The notes: generated by a model from the sequence alone, not told the origin. Shown: positions 29,264-37,984, counted from the first letter of the stretch. The stretch: 64,000 nt of DNA from Streptomyces mirabilis (GCF_039503195.1 NZ_JBCJKP010000001.1:7068001-7132000), one strand, 5' to 3'. Numbers and translations are program-made.

Positions 29264-30392
29264 CGTGCGCCCCCGGCCCGATCTGCAGGGTCAGCCAACG
29301 GAAGGTCTCCGGGATCTGCGGCCGCCACAGGGCCATGTTGTGGCCGCCCGCGCTCCGCGGCAGCAGCACCAGTTGCACGCTCGTCGGCGCCTTCGCGACC
29401 GACTGGAGCGCCGCGCCGGCCTCGTAGCCGTCGTGCGCCTCGCCGGAGATGTAGAGGGAGACGCGGGGCGGCGTGCGGTACGACTTGAGCAGCAGGTAGG
29501 GGTTGTTCTCCCGGCGCAGTGTCAGGCTCCGCGCCGCGAGCGAGTTGCGTTCGCCGATCGGGTCGTTGTACCCGGACATGCTCACCGCGGCCCGGTAGCG
29601 GTCGGGGTGGGCGACGGCCAGCTTGGCCGCGCAGTGCGCCCCGGCCGAGTAGCCGGCCACGCCCCACCCGTCCGGCGCGGACTTCGCCCGGAAGTTGTCC
29701 ATCACCATCTTCGGCACGTCGATGCTGAGCCAGGTGTCGGCGTTCACCTTGCCGGGCACGTTCGCGCAACCGGTGTCGGTCTTGGCCAGCAGATTCGTGC
29801 GCGGCGCCACCAGGATGAACGGCGCGACCTGGCCGTCGCGCATCAGCGGCAGCAACTGCTCATGCACCTTCAACGAACCGAACCACGCCTTCGCCGAGCC
29901 CGGATAGCCGGGCAGCAGCTCCACGACGGGGAACTTCCGGTTGCGATAGGCGGGCTGGTTGTACTGCGGCGGCAGCCAGACGTAGACCTCCGCGTCCACA
30001 CCCGACACCTGGCCGTGCAGCTGGGTGACCTTCACCCCGCCCGCCTGGGACATACCGGGGCCGTCGGCCGCCGAGAACGTCTGGCGGACCTTGGGGAGAC
30101 TGTGCAGCGAGATGCCGCCGGTGCCGTCACGGCCGAGGTTGGCGGCCGCCCGCACGTGGTTGCCCGTGCCGAGCAGGTCGGACCAGTTGTCGTACAGGCT
30201 GTTGGCGTTGTTCACGAGCACGAACACGAGGGTGATCGCGGTGCCTTGGGCGAACAGCAGCATCACCATCCGGGCCGCGCTGCGCAGCACCTTGGGGCCG
30301 GGAATGCGCGACCACAGCACGAGGGGAAGGATCAGGGCGACCGCGACCAGGACGATGGCGGTGAGGAGGAACGGCGTTCCGGTGAGGCTCAC
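29163..30392 (-). CDS. Membrane-anchored or secreted esterase (alpha/beta hydrolase, Ag85/esterase D type)
   Basis: The 409-residue protein begins with two hydrophobic helices (LLTAIVLVAVALILPLVLW and MLLFAQGTAITLVFVLV) and then an extracytoplasmic esterase domain (PF00756-like). The nucleophile is in GYSAG (GVAGYSAGAHCAA) and the His in GGHNMALW. The mycolyltransferase-like fold does not prove that substrate. I prefer the GTG at 30392 because AGGAAGAG lies eight bases upstream; an ATG at 30506 would add 38 unconserved residues. It overlaps the TRIC gene tail to tail. Confidence 0.85.
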   Translation of the reverse strand: MSLTGTPFLLTAIVLVAVALILPLVLWSRIPGPKVLRSAARMVMLLFAQGTAITLVFVLVNNANSLYDNWSDLLGTGNHVRAAANLGRDGTGGISLHSLPKVRQTFSAADGPGMSQAGGVKVTQLHGQVSGVDAEVYVWLPPQYNQPAYRNRKFPVVELLPGYPGSAKAWFGSLKVHEQLLPLMRDGQVAPFILVAPRTNLLAKTDTGCANVPGKVNADTWLSIDVPKMVMDNFRAKSAPDGWGVAGYSAGAHCAAKLAVAHPDRYRAAVSMSGYNDPIGERNSLAARSLTLRRENNPYLLLKSYRTPPRVSLYISGEAHDGYEAGAALQSVAKAPTSVQLVLLPRSAGGHNMALWRPQIPETFRWLTLQIGPGAHAKESPTPSPSTGGAKHAALASGTASRATAGRKR

Positions 30393-30506
30393 GGTGTGTG
30401 CGGCTCTTCCTGTGACGGGCTGGATCAACGGTCTGCAGCTGCATCGGGTTCTATGTCCTTGGAGAGGGGGATCCGATGCCGTTGGTTCACGGAAGAGTTC
30501 GGACAC

Positions 30507-30585
30507 TTACTAAGAAATTGCCGAAACCTCACTCTCGGGTGACGGGGTTCACATGCCCGAAACAGTAAAAGCTACCGCTTAGTAA
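30507..30585. promoter_or_regulatory. Inverted pair TTACTAAG / CTTAGTAA in a divergent promoter region
   Basis: TTACTAAG at 30507-30514 and its exact reverse complement CTTAGTAA at 30578-30585 lie 63 bp apart between the esterase and thioesterase genes. The region is unusually A+T rich. The arrangement suggests two half-sites, or one operator per promoter, for a regulator that controls both genes. Confidence 0.45.
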
Positions 30586-30607
30586 TCACCTGTTGTACCG
30601 TTCAGGC

Positions 30608-31468
30608 ATGTCAGAAGCAGCTACCGCACAGGCCGCGCGCGCCGCGATCGGTGACAGCGAGTTCGACCGCGACACCGCGGTCACCCTGCGCGAACCCGGC
30701 GTCTACGACATCGACCTGTCCGCCGGATGGACCATCATCAGCGCCGTCAACGGCGGCTATCTGCTCGCCGTCCTGGGCCGCGCCCTCTCCGACGCCCTGC
30801 CGCACAGCGACCCGTTCACCGTCTCCGCCCACTATCTGACCGCGTCGCAACCCGGCCCGGCGGTGGTCCGAACGGATGTCGTCCGGACGGGGCGGACCCT
30901 GTCGACCGGTCAGGCCTCGCTCTTCCAGTACGACGACGAGGGCCGCGAGGTCGAACGCATCCGCGTACTCGCCTCGTACGGCGATCTCGACGCCCTGCCC
31001 GACGACGTCCGCACCACGGCGACACCTCCCGCGATCCCGCCCATGGAGCACTGCTTCGGGCCGGAGGACGGACCGGCGCCCGTCGACGGCAGCTCCGCCA
31101 TCACCGAGCGGCTGATGCTCAAGCTCGACCCCGCGACCCTCGGCTGGGCCCTGGGGGCGCCGTCCGGGAAGGGCGAGATGCGCTCCTGGTTCGGGCTCGC
31201 CGACGGCCGTGACCCCGACCCCCTCTCGCTGCTCCTCGCGGTGGACGCGCTGCCGCCCACCGCCTTCGAACTCGGCATCTCCGGCTGGGTACCGACGGTC
31301 GAACTGACGGTCCATGTGCGCTGCCGTCCGGCGCCGGGCCCACTGCGGGTGTCGATCACCACCCGCAACCTCGCCGGCGGCTTCCTGGAGGAGGACGCCG
31401 AGGTGTGGGACAGCGCGGACCGGCTGGTCGCGCAGTCCCGACAGCTCGCCCGGGTCCGGCTCAGCTGA
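30608..31468 (+). CDS. Acyl-CoA thioesterase family protein (double hotdog)
   Basis: The 286-residue protein resembles actinobacterial TesB-like thioesterases: an N-terminal hotdog (WTIISAVNGGYLLAVLGRAL, FTVSAHYL) and a C-terminal hotdog (VELTVHVRCRP, DSADRLVAQSRQLARV). Such enzymes hydrolyse acyl-CoA; the natural acyl chain is unknown. The start MSEAATAQ has no good ribosome site, so a leaderless transcript is possible. It ends eight bases inside the next convergent gene. Confidence 0.87.
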   Translation: MSEAATAQAARAAIGDSEFDRDTAVTLREPGVYDIDLSAGWTIISAVNGGYLLAVLGRALSDALPHSDPFTVSAHYLTASQPGPAVVRTDVVRTGRTLSTGQASLFQYDDEGREVERIRVLASYGDLDALPDDVRTTATPPAIPPMEHCFGPEDGPAPVDGSSAITERLMLKLDPATLGWALGAPSGKGEMRSWFGLADGRDPDPLSLLLAVDALPPTAFELGISGWVPTVELTVHVRCRPAPGPLRVSITTRNLAGGFLEEDAEVWDSADRLVAQSRQLARVRLS

Positions 31469-32042
31469 GCGGTCGCCGGCCGAGGTAGGCCGCGAGCCGT
31501 CCGTAGGCGTCGGCCCCTTCGGGGGCCGGCACCGCCGAGTCGAACGGCAACTCCTCGTCGTCGCGCCGCTCGTCCGGCAGCACGCGCCGGGCGATCCCGA
31601 GCGCGAACTCGGCCAGCTCCGGATCGAGTACGAGCGGCCGTCCGAGGGACTCGGAGAGATCCCACGTGTGGGTGACGGCCTCCATCACATAGCCCGACAG
31701 GGCGATACGACCGGGGGCCTCGCCCCACGGCACCGTGACGAGGGCGTCCAGGCGCGTGTCGTCCGCCCAGGACGTCCGGACCTCCGTCCTGACCTCGTCG
31801 TACGCCGCGCTCCAGCGGTCGTCCTCGACGCCGTCGAGGAAGGGTCGTACGGCCATTCCGTCACCGCCCGCGCCGACCACGGCGATCCGGCGGGTACCGC
31901 CCGCGATGTGCGACAGCAGGGTCCGTACGTCGAACTCGGCGCACGGGGTGGGACCGGCGAGCTGCTCCGGGCGAACCGTCGCGACCAGAGCGGCGATCTG
32001 CTCGGTGGCGCGGGTGTAGAGGGGGCGGGGGTCGATGTTCAT
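31461..32042 (-). CDS. TIGR03086-type mycothiol-dependent/DinB-like metal-binding protein
   Basis: The 193-residue protein matches the actinobacterial TIGR03086 family of maleylpyruvate-isomerase-like four-helix proteins: PTPCAEFDVRTLLSHIAGG near the N-terminus and EAVTHTWDLSESLG in the middle. Its His residues are probable metal ligands. Known relatives use mycothiol; the reaction here is not known. AGAGG precedes the ATG at 32042. It is divergent from a WYL-type regulator that probably controls it. Confidence 0.85.
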   Translation of the reverse strand: MNIDPRPLYTRATEQIAALVATVRPEQLAGPTPCAEFDVRTLLSHIAGGTRRIAVVGAGGDGMAVRPFLDGVEDDRWSAAYDEVRTEVRTSWADDTRLDALVTVPWGEAPGRIALSGYVMEAVTHTWDLSESLGRPLVLDPELAEFALGIARRVLPDERRDDEELPFDSAVPAPEGADAYGRLAAYLGRRPLS

Positions 32043-32142
32043 GGCGGACCTCTGTCGGCGTAGGTGTGGCGGTGGCGCGTATCGGACGGCGCGTGTCGGC
32101 GTTGCGTTGTCGTGCCGTTGCGCCTCAGGTTGGCCGGATAAC

Positions 32143-32159
32143 CTGACAGTTCCCGTCAG
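32143..32159. promoter_or_regulatory. Candidate WYL-regulator operator CTGAC-N7-GTCAG
   Basis: The 17-bp palindrome CTGACAGTTCCCGTCAG sits between the divergent TIGR03086-type gene and the WYL regulator. Palindromes of the TGACA/TGTCA type are, as I recall, frequent beside YafY-like regulators, so this is the natural candidate for its autoregulatory site. Confidence 0.5.
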
Positions 32160-32245
32160 CATTGAGGACGGGCTCTACGACGAGCTTCGGACGAGCGTCC
32201 GTGGGGATCGGCGGACGTGATCCGCGGTGCGCGATCCTGGTGCGC

Positions 32246-33229
32246 GTGAAGTCCGACCGTCTGCTCTCGATCCTTCTGCTGCTGCAGACCCGCGGCCGCG
32301 TCCCCGCACACGAACTCGCCGACCGGCTCGAGGTGTCGGTGCGCACCATCTACCGCGACATCGAGGCCCTTTCGGCCTCCGGAGTCCCGGTGTACGCCGA
32401 GCGCGGGAGGCACGGCGGCATCGAACTGCTCGCCGGATTCCGTACGGACGTCACGGGGCTGACCGCCGACGAGTCCCGCGCGCTGTTCATCCTGGCCGCG
32501 CAGGGCGCGCACGCCGCGCTCGGCCTGGACGCGGCGCTCGGTTCCGCGCTGCGCAAGGTGATGGCGGCGCTGCCGGCGCCGCACCGTCCGGCCGCCGAGG
32601 TGACCAGCCGCCGGATCCTCGTCGACGCGACGCGCTGGAAGGGCGGCCCCCAGCGGGCCGTGGACCTGGAGGTGCTCCAGGACGCGGTCTTCGCCGACCG
32701 CAGGCTGCGGCTCAGCTACCGGCACGGCGGGCACAGCGAGCCCAGCACCTACACCGTCGACCCGTACGGGCTCGTGTCCAAGGCGGGCGTCTGGTACCTC
32801 GTGGCCGACCGGCGCGGCCGGCTACGGCTGTTCCGGGCCGACCGGGTGCGCTCGGCGACGCTCCTGGACGATCCGGTGAAGCGGCGCCCGGGCGTCGAAC
32901 TGGGTGACGTCTGGGAGGTGTTGCGACGCCATGTCGAGGAGCGGCCGGGCGGTCTCGATGTCACAGTTCGGGTACGGCGTTCCCGTCTCGACATGTTCCT
33001 CAGGCTCAACGCGGCCTCCCTCACGGCGCTTCCGGAGGACGACGGCGAGAGCGAGTGGGTCCTCGCGCACCTGTCGTACGGCGTCGTCCGCGAGGCCCGC
33101 ACGCTGCTGGCCTTCGTGGACACGGTGGAGGTGCTGTCGCCGCCGGAGGCGCGGGCGGAACTGGCCGGGGCGGCGGCCGCGATCGGCGCGGTGTACGGCG
33201 GGGATCGCGCCCCGCACGAGGGAAGTTGA
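32246..33229 (+). CDS. YafY-type transcriptional regulator (HTH plus WYL domain)
   Basis: The 327-residue protein has an N-terminal helix-turn-helix (VKSDRLLSILLLLQTRGRV then VSVRTIYRDIEAL) and a WYL domain from about residue 130 (VDPYGLVSKAGVWYLVA), ending with a WCX-like segment. WYL domains sense small ligands or nucleic acids. I chose the GTG at 32246, since the family begins a few residues before the HTH. The gene is divergent from the TIGR03086-type gene across a palindrome. Confidence 0.9.
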   Translation: MKSDRLLSILLLLQTRGRVPAHELADRLEVSVRTIYRDIEALSASGVPVYAERGRHGGIELLAGFRTDVTGLTADESRALFILAAQGAHAALGLDAALGSALRKVMAALPAPHRPAAEVTSRRILVDATRWKGGPQRAVDLEVLQDAVFADRRLRLSYRHGGHSEPSTYTVDPYGLVSKAGVWYLVADRRGRLRLFRADRVRSATLLDDPVKRRPGVELGDVWEVLRRHVEERPGGLDVTVRVRRSRLDMFLRLNAASLTALPEDDGESEWVLAHLSYGVVREARTLLAFVDTVEVLSPPEARAELAGAAAAIGAVYGGDRAPHEGS

Positions 33230-33354
33230 CCCACAGGTAACCACAGGTTCGGCACAGCGCGGCCCTACGTGGATCTGGTCCTCTGTCCATCGCTCATCCC
33301 GCACTCATCCGGCCTTCATGAACCGGTCCACGTGGCTTGACTGGGAGTTACCCC

Positions 33355-33852
33355 ATGAACCGTCGTGCCCGACTCGTCCCCGCCGTCGCCCTGCTGGCGC
33401 TCGCGCCGTTGCTTGCGGCCTGCGGCTCGGACGACTCGTCGTCCTCGAACAGCGGCAACTCGAGCCAGAACTGTCAGCGGCCCTCCGGAATGCCGAGCGG
33501 AGGCCCGTCGGGCATGCCGAGCGGCGGGCGCTCCGGGATGCCCACGGGCTCGCCCTCCGGGACACCCTCGAACATGCCCACCGGCAAGATGCCCTCCGGC
33601 GGTCCCTCGGGCATGCCGTCCGGCGGTCCGGGTGGTGGCCGGGGCGGCGGTCAGGGCGGCTGCGGCGGCGGCCCGGGCGGCGGGGGCAGCCGAGCGGGCA
33701 GCCCAGCGGGCAGGCGGCACAGGGCTGAGCCCGTCCCGGTTCTCTCAGGGGTGGCGTACTCGAAACTCGGGTGCGTCACCTCGCCCTTCGGTGAACGGGT
33801 GCCGTCACCTCGCCCTTCGGTGAACGGGTGCCGTCACCCCGCCCTTCGGTGA
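33355..33852 (+). CDS. Small lipoprotein with Gly/Pro/Ser/Met-rich low-complexity region
   Basis: The signal MNRRARLVPAVALLALAPLLAAC ends in a clear lipobox (LAAC), so the product is a surface lipoprotein. The mature part is a short Ser-rich linker followed by repeats of the form PSGMPSGG and a poly-Gly segment. The last 25 codons or so read into a 29-bp DNA repeat array and may not be the ancestral end. I do not know its function. Confidence 0.65.
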   Translation: MNRRARLVPAVALLALAPLLAACGSDDSSSSNSGNSSQNCQRPSGMPSGGPSGMPSGGRSGMPTGSPSGTPSNMPTGKMPSGGPSGMPSGGPGGGRGGGQGGCGGGPGGGGSRAGSPAGRRHRAEPVPVLSGVAYSKLGCVTSPFGERVPSPRPSVNGCRHPALR

Positions 33853-33912
33853 ACGGGTGCCGTCACGCCGCCCTTCGGGGGTGCCGTCACGCCGCCCTTC
33901 GGGAACGGGCGC
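33775..33912. repeat. 29-bp tandem repeat array between convergent genes
   Basis: Units start at 33775, 33804, 33833, 33862 and 33886. Each reads about GTCACCTCGCCCTTCGGTGA plus ACGGGTGCC. The first three are nearly identical and the last two are shortened or changed. The array fills the gap from the end of the lipoprotein frame to the TetR stop at 33914. The unit is not a multiple of three, so copy number changes would alter the lipoprotein C-terminus. Confidence 0.9.
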
Positions 33913-33913
33913 G

Positions 33914-34540
33914 TCATCCCAGCCAGTTGCGGCGGCCGATGGCGATCAGCCGCATCTGGCGGGTCGCGACACGGGCCACCCGCTCCCGCTCCTCCTCGGA
34001 CGCCTCCAGTGCCTCCAGATAGAGCGAGGCCGTCATCAGCATCTGGTCGACGTACAGCCCCGCGAGCATCAGCAGGTCGTCGTCGCTCCACCCTTCCGAC
34101 TCGGGGTGCTTGGCCAGCTCGACCTTCACCTCCTCGGCGAACCGCTCCAGTTGCTCCCTGATCGCCCGACGCACCCGCTGGACGCCGCCGTGCCGCTCGC
34201 GCGCGATGAAACGGACGTGCGCGGGATGGGATTCGACATGGTGGGCGATCAGGTCGACCGCGCGCTCGATGCGTCCGGCGCTGTCGCCGGCCGCGGAGAC
34301 CGTGTCCCCGATCATCGGGTGCAGACTGCCGAGCGCCTCCTCGACCAGCGCCACGCCGAGGTCCTCCGTCGAGCGGAAGTGCCGGTAGAAGGCGGTCGGT
34401 GCGACTCCGACGGCGCGGGTGACCTCGCGCAGACCCAGGCTGCTCAGGCTCTGCTCCTCCAGCAGTTCCAGCGCAGCGTCCAGGAGCGCCTGACGGGTCT
34501 TCTGCTTCTGGGCCTGCCGGATGCCGAGAGTGTGACTCAT
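33914..34540 (-). CDS. TetR/AcrR-family transcriptional regulator
   Basis: The 208-residue protein has a TetR DNA-binding domain (TRQALLDAALELLEEQ, LREVTRAVGVAPTAFYRHF) and a helical ligand domain (FIARERHGG, GLYVDQMLMTASLYLEA) like that of regulators of fatty-acid genes (DesT/FabR-like). It is divergent from two small membrane-protein genes, and AACAnnTGTT palindromes lie between them, so it probably represses itself and those genes. Confidence 0.92.
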   Translation of the reverse strand: MSHTLGIRQAQKQKTRQALLDAALELLEEQSLSSLGLREVTRAVGVAPTAFYRHFRSTEDLGVALVEEALGSLHPMIGDTVSAAGDSAGRIERAVDLIAHHVESHPAHVRFIARERHGGVQRVRRAIREQLERFAEEVKVELAKHPESEGWSDDDLLMLAGLYVDQMLMTASLYLEALEASEEERERVARVATRQMRLIAIGRRNWLG

Positions 34541-34548
34541 ACCATGCA

Positions 34549-34635
34549 GTTAACAACTGTTCTCTGTAATTGAAAAGCCGGGCGACGCGCTAGACTCTGG
34601 AGTCAGTGAACAAGTGTTACTACAACCGTTCACTG
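34549..34635. promoter_or_regulatory. Candidate TetR operators and promoter
   Basis: GTTAACAACTGTTCTC (34549-34564) and GTGAACAAGTGTTAC (34606-34620) share the core AACA-n2-TGTT. A wider pair of arms, CAGTGAAC (34604-34611) and GTTCACTG (34628-34635), encloses the second. A -10-like TAGACT at 34590-34595 lies between them. The layout fits one operator per divergent promoter. Confidence 0.6.
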
Positions 34636-34684
34636 AGTCGTCAAGTCCCCGAAACAATCGGGGTTCACTGTCGAGAGGCACCTC

Positions 34685-34852
34685 ATGCTGTTCCTCGTCG
34701 CCGCCCTCCTGCTGCTGGGTGTCGTGATGGGCTCCATAGCCCACGCCCCGCTGCCCGTCACCCTCGTCGCCGCGGTCGTCATCGGCGTCTGGCTGGCCGT
34801 CTTCGCGGTCCGCGAGCGCAACGCCCGCCGGCGCCACACCTCCACCAACTGA
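34685..34852 (+). CDS. Small membrane protein (55 aa)
   Basis: The frame ATG-CTG-TTC codes for MLFLVAALLLLGVVMGSIAH and a second helix VTLVAAVVIGVWLAVFAV, ending in a basic tail RERNARRRH. Two membrane spans and a good AGAGG site seven bases upstream support it. It lies downstream of the TetR operators and 22 bp before the next small membrane-protein gene. Function unknown. Confidence 0.7.
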   Translation: MLFLVAALLLLGVVMGSIAHAPLPVTLVAAVVIGVWLAVFAVRERNARRRHTSTN

Positions 34853-34874
34853 TCGTTGGGAGCTGACTCACGTC

Positions 34875-35189
34875 ATGGAACTCACCGAGCGAACCCACCT
34901 CGCCGCCGCGACCAAGCCCGCCGCGACCAAGCCCGCCGCGCCCACCCGCGCGACCGGCACCAAGGACGCCGACGGCATGGCCGTCGCCTCCTTCATCCTC
35001 GGCCTCCTCGGCCTGCTGGTCCTGAACGTCTTCCTGGGCCCGATCGCCATCGCCCTGGCCTCCGTCGCCCTCTGGCGCGGCACCGCCCGCCGTGGCCGCG
35101 CCTTCCTCGGCCTGGGCCTCGGCATCGCCGATCTGCTGGTGCTGGTGGCGTTCATGCAGTTCGACAGCACGGTGTCCTGGAACTTCTGA
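34875..35189 (+). CDS. DUF4190-type small membrane protein
   Basis: The 104-residue protein has a Thr/Ala/Lys-rich cytoplasmic head with a short duplication ([10 protein letters not shown]) and then two or three membrane helices ([39 protein letters not shown]). The [10 protein letters not shown] start of the domain is typical of DUF4190. It probably shares a transcript with the 55-residue gene before it. Confidence 0.8.
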   Translation: MELTERTHLAAATKPAATKPAAPTRATGTKDADGMAVASFILGLLGLLVLNVFLGPIAIALASVALWRGTARRGRAFLGLGLGIADLLVLVAFMQFDSTVSWNF

Positions 35190-35282
35190 GCCGCCGCCGA
35201 ACGAGGCGTTCGATCCACGGCGGAACGAGGGGCGGACGGGCGGCTACCCGGACGGGGGCCGAGGCCGCGGACGGACGGCCCG

Positions 35283-35288
35283 TAGAAT
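35283..35288 (+). promoter_or_regulatory. -10 box of a near-leaderless promoter for the cysteine desulfurase
   Basis: TAGAAT ends ten bases before the ATG at 35299. A transcript starting at the normal distance from this box would have almost no leader. No Shine-Dalgarno sequence is present. Confidence 0.55.
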
Positions 35289-35298
35289 CGGGCCCATC

Positions 35299-36468
35299 AT
35301 GGCTTACCTCGACCACGCCGCGACCACACCGATGCTCCCCGAGGCGGTAGAGGCGCTGACCGCCCAGCTGAGCGTCACGGGCAACGCCTCCTCCCTCCAC
35401 GCCGCCGGCCGTCGCGCCCGGCGGACGGTCGAGGAAGCCCGGGAAACCCTGGCGGAGGCCCTCGGCGCCCGCCCCAGCGAGGTCGTCTTCACCTCCGGCG
35501 GCACCGAGGCCGACAACCTCGCCGTGAAGGGCCTGTACTGGGCCCGCCGCGACGCAGACCCGGCCCGCACCCGGGTCCTCGCGAGCCCGGTCGAACACCA
35601 CGCCGTTCTCGACGCCGTCCACTGGCTCGGCGAACACGAGGGCGCCACGGTCGAGTACCTGCCCGTCGACTCCCACGGCCGCGTGCACCCGGACGTCCTG
35701 CGCGGGGCCATCGCCCGAAACCCCGACGACGTCGCCCTCGTCACCGTCATGTGGGCCAACAACGAGATCGGCACGGTGATGGCGGTCCGCGAACTGGCCG
35801 ACGTCACGGCCGAGTTCGGGATCCCGCTGCACGCCGACGCGGTCCAGGCCTTCGGTCAGGTGCCCGTCGACTTCACCGCCTCCGGCCTCGCCGCGATGAC
35901 CGTCTCCGGCCACAAGATCGGCGGCCCGTACGGCATCGGCGCCCTGTTGCTGGGCCGTGAGTACACGCCCGTACCCGTGCTGCACGGCGGTGGCCAGGAG
36001 CGGCATGTGCGCTCCGGCACCCTCGACGTACCCGCCATCGCCTCGTTCGCGGTCGCCGGGCGGCTCGCCGCCGAGCAGCGCGAGTGGTTCGCCCGGGAGA
36101 TCGGCGCCCTGCGCGACGACCTGGTCGACGCCGTACGCGCCGCCGTGCCCGACGCGATCCTCGGCGGTGACCCCGCGACCGGGGGCCGGCTGCCCGCCAA
36201 CGCGCACTTCACGTTCCCGGGCTGCGAGGGCGACTCCCTGCTGCTTCTGCTGGACGCCCAGGGCATCGAGTGCTCCACGGGCTCCGCGTGCACGGCGGGC
36301 GTCGCCCAGCCCAGCCATGTCCTGCTGGCCACCGGCACCGACCCCGACCTGGCCCGCGGCACCCTGCGCTTCTCCCTCGGTCACACCTCCACGGAGGCGG
36401 ACGTCGAGGCGGTGGCCAAGGCGATCGGCCCGGCGGTGGAGCGGGCACGGACGGCAGGCCTGACCTGA
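35299..36468 (+). CDS. Cysteine desulfurase (NifS/IscS family)
   Basis: This PLP enzyme takes sulfur from cysteine as a persulfide. The 389-residue product begins [10 protein letters not shown] and contains [19 protein letters not shown], the PLP lysine Lys206 in SGHKIGGP and the active Cys331 in STGSAC. It is the likely sulfur donor for MnmA, encoded 2.7 kb downstream on the same strand; the genes are adjacent in other streptomycetes as I recall, whereas here two minus-strand genes lie between them. Confidence 0.96.
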   Translation: MAYLDHAATTPMLPEAVEALTAQLSVTGNASSLHAAGRRARRTVEEARETLAEALGARPSEVVFTSGGTEADNLAVKGLYWARRDADPARTRVLASPVEHHAVLDAVHWLGEHEGATVEYLPVDSHGRVHPDVLRGAIARNPDDVALVTVMWANNEIGTVMAVRELADVTAEFGIPLHADAVQAFGQVPVDFTASGLAAMTVSGHKIGGPYGIGALLLGREYTPVPVLHGGGQERHVRSGTLDVPAIASFAVAGRLAAEQREWFAREIGALRDDLVDAVRAAVPDAILGGDPATGGRLPANAHFTFPGCEGDSLLLLLDAQGIECSTGSACTAGVAQPSHVLLATGTDPDLARGTLRFSLGHTSTEADVEAVAKAIGPAVERARTAGLT

Positions 36469-36502
36469 CACGCCGGCGCCCGCCCGCACGGTCGGACAGG
36501 CG

Positions 36503-37984
36503 CTAGCTGTCCGTCACCATGAGGGAGGCCATCATGCCCTCGTCCTCGTGTTGCAGCAGATGGCAGTGGAGCATGTACATATAGGTGTCGTCCGAGAAGT
36601 CGGTGAACTTCATCGCGATCTCGATGGAGCCGCCGCCGACCACCTCGAACGTGTCGTACCAGCCCAGCTGGACGCCCGTCGGATCCTCCCCGTTGATGGA
36701 GATCAGCTGGAACGGCACATCATGCAGATGGAACGAGTGTTCAAGCTGCGTGCTGTTCTTGACCGTCCACACCTCCTCGGCACCCAGGGTGGTGCTGATC
36801 ATCGCCATCGAGGACATGCTCGTCCCGGCCGAGCCGTTGATCGTCATCGTCGTGCCGCTCTGACCGAGCGTGATCGTCCGGGCGGTGAAGTCGCTGGTGT
36901 CGTAGCGGGAGATGGTGTTGAGGGTCGGCAGGGTCTCCGGAGCGTCCGAGGCGTCGGGGGTGACGCTCAGGAACTCGTACGTCCCGCTGCCGCCGCGCAC
37001 CCAGCCCGTCGTCACCACGGCCTCCAACGTCACCGCGTCGCTGAGCTCCATGACGAACTCGGCCCGCGCGCCCGCCACCAGCCGGATCGACGCCACCTCG
37101 GTGGCCTCGGGCAGATAACCCTGGTCGGTGGCGATCTGGGTGAGCGTCGCGCCGTCGCTGCGCTGGATGGTGATGATGTCGGACGGCGAGGCGTTGAGCA
37201 GCCGGAAGCGGGTGCGCTTCTTGGTGGCGGTGAAGGAGAGCGTGGTGTCGTCGACGTTCGTGCCGTTGCACAGCAGCGGGAAGCTGAGGCCGTTGCCGAG
37301 GTAGCCGCTCAGGTTGTACTTGATGTCTCCCGCGCTGTCCGTGGCCAGACACTGCAGGATGATCGGGATGTCGTCGGTGCCGTAGGTGCTGGGCAGGGCC
37401 GCGGACGCGTCCGAGTCGTCCTCGACGATGATCATGCCCGCGAGGCCGTGGGTGGCCTGCTCCGCCGTGGTGCCCAGGGCGTGCGGGTGGTACCAGAGCG
37501 TCTTCGCCTCGTCCTTGACCGTGAAGGTGGGCGACCAGGTCTTCCCCGCGGCGAAGGCGTTCTGCGGGCCGCCGTCCATGCTGGGCGGGACGTGCGCGCC
37601 GTGGAAGTGGACGGTGGTGGCCTCGGTGAGGCTGTTGGTGATGTTCAGCAGGACGGTGTCGCCCGAGGTCCACTTCATGGTGGGGCCGAGGAACGACTGG
37701 TTGTAGCCCGCGGTCGTGTTGGTCACTCCGCTGAGCACCTCGCTGGTGCCGGTCTTCGCCTCCAGGGTGTACGTCGTGGTGCCGTCCGTGGTGGTCCCCT
37801 CCAGGAGGTCGGGGATGGTCAGCGTGGTGCCCGCGGCGTGCGCCTTGTTCTGCGTCGCGTTCGTCAGTAGGGCGATGGCCGTGCCGCCGGCGGTCACCGC
37901 CGCGATGCCCGCTCCGGCCATGCCGCCGAGGAACTTGCGGCGGTGCATGCCCTTGCCGGTGCCCTTGCCCGTGGTGTGAGTCAT
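36503..37984 (-). CDS. Tat-exported multicopper oxidase (laccase-like)
   Basis: The 493-residue protein has a Tat signal (RRKFLGG, residues 15-21) and the four copper motifs: HFHG (126-129), WYHPHALG (165-171), HSFHLHDVPFQ (about 420) and HCHLLQHEDEGMM near the C-terminus. Three cupredoxin domains fit the length. It would oxidise phenols or metal ions, such as Cu(I), with oxygen outside the cell. The spacing of the last motif, with Met at the axial position, is CotA/CueO-like. It sits convergent to the cysteine desulfurase. Confidence 0.93.
   Translation of the reverse strand: MTHTTGKGTGKGMHRRKFLGGMAGAGIAAVTAGGTAIALLTNATQNKAHAAGTTLTIPDLLEGTTTDGTTTYTLEAKTGTSEVLSGVTNTTAGYNQSFLGPTMKWTSGDTVLLNITNSLTEATTVHFHGAHVPPSMDGGPQNAFAAGKTWSPTFTVKDEAKTLWYHPHALGTTAEQATHGLAGMIIVEDDSDASAALPSTYGTDDIPIILQCLATDSAGDIKYNLSGYLGNGLSFPLLCNGTNVDDTTLSFTATKKRTRFRLLNASPSDIITIQRSDGATLTQIATDQGYLPEATEVASIRLVAGARAEFVMELSDAVTLEAVVTTGWVRGGSGTYEFLSVTPDASDAPETLPTLNTISRYDTSDFTARTITLGQSGTTMTINGSAGTSMSSMAMISTTLGAEEVWTVKNSTQLEHSFHLHDVPFQLISINGEDPTGVQLGWYDTFEVVGGGSIEIAMKFTDFSDDTYMYMLHCHLLQHEDEGMMASLMVTDS

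Noticed and set aside
28584..30542. Plus-strand frame of 652 codons
   Set aside because: It starts inside the TRIC gene in another frame and then runs antisense to the esterase; no homology in its translation.
33775..33912. Possible CRISPR array
   Set aside because: The 29-bp units are directly adjacent with no unique spacers, and no cas genes are near.
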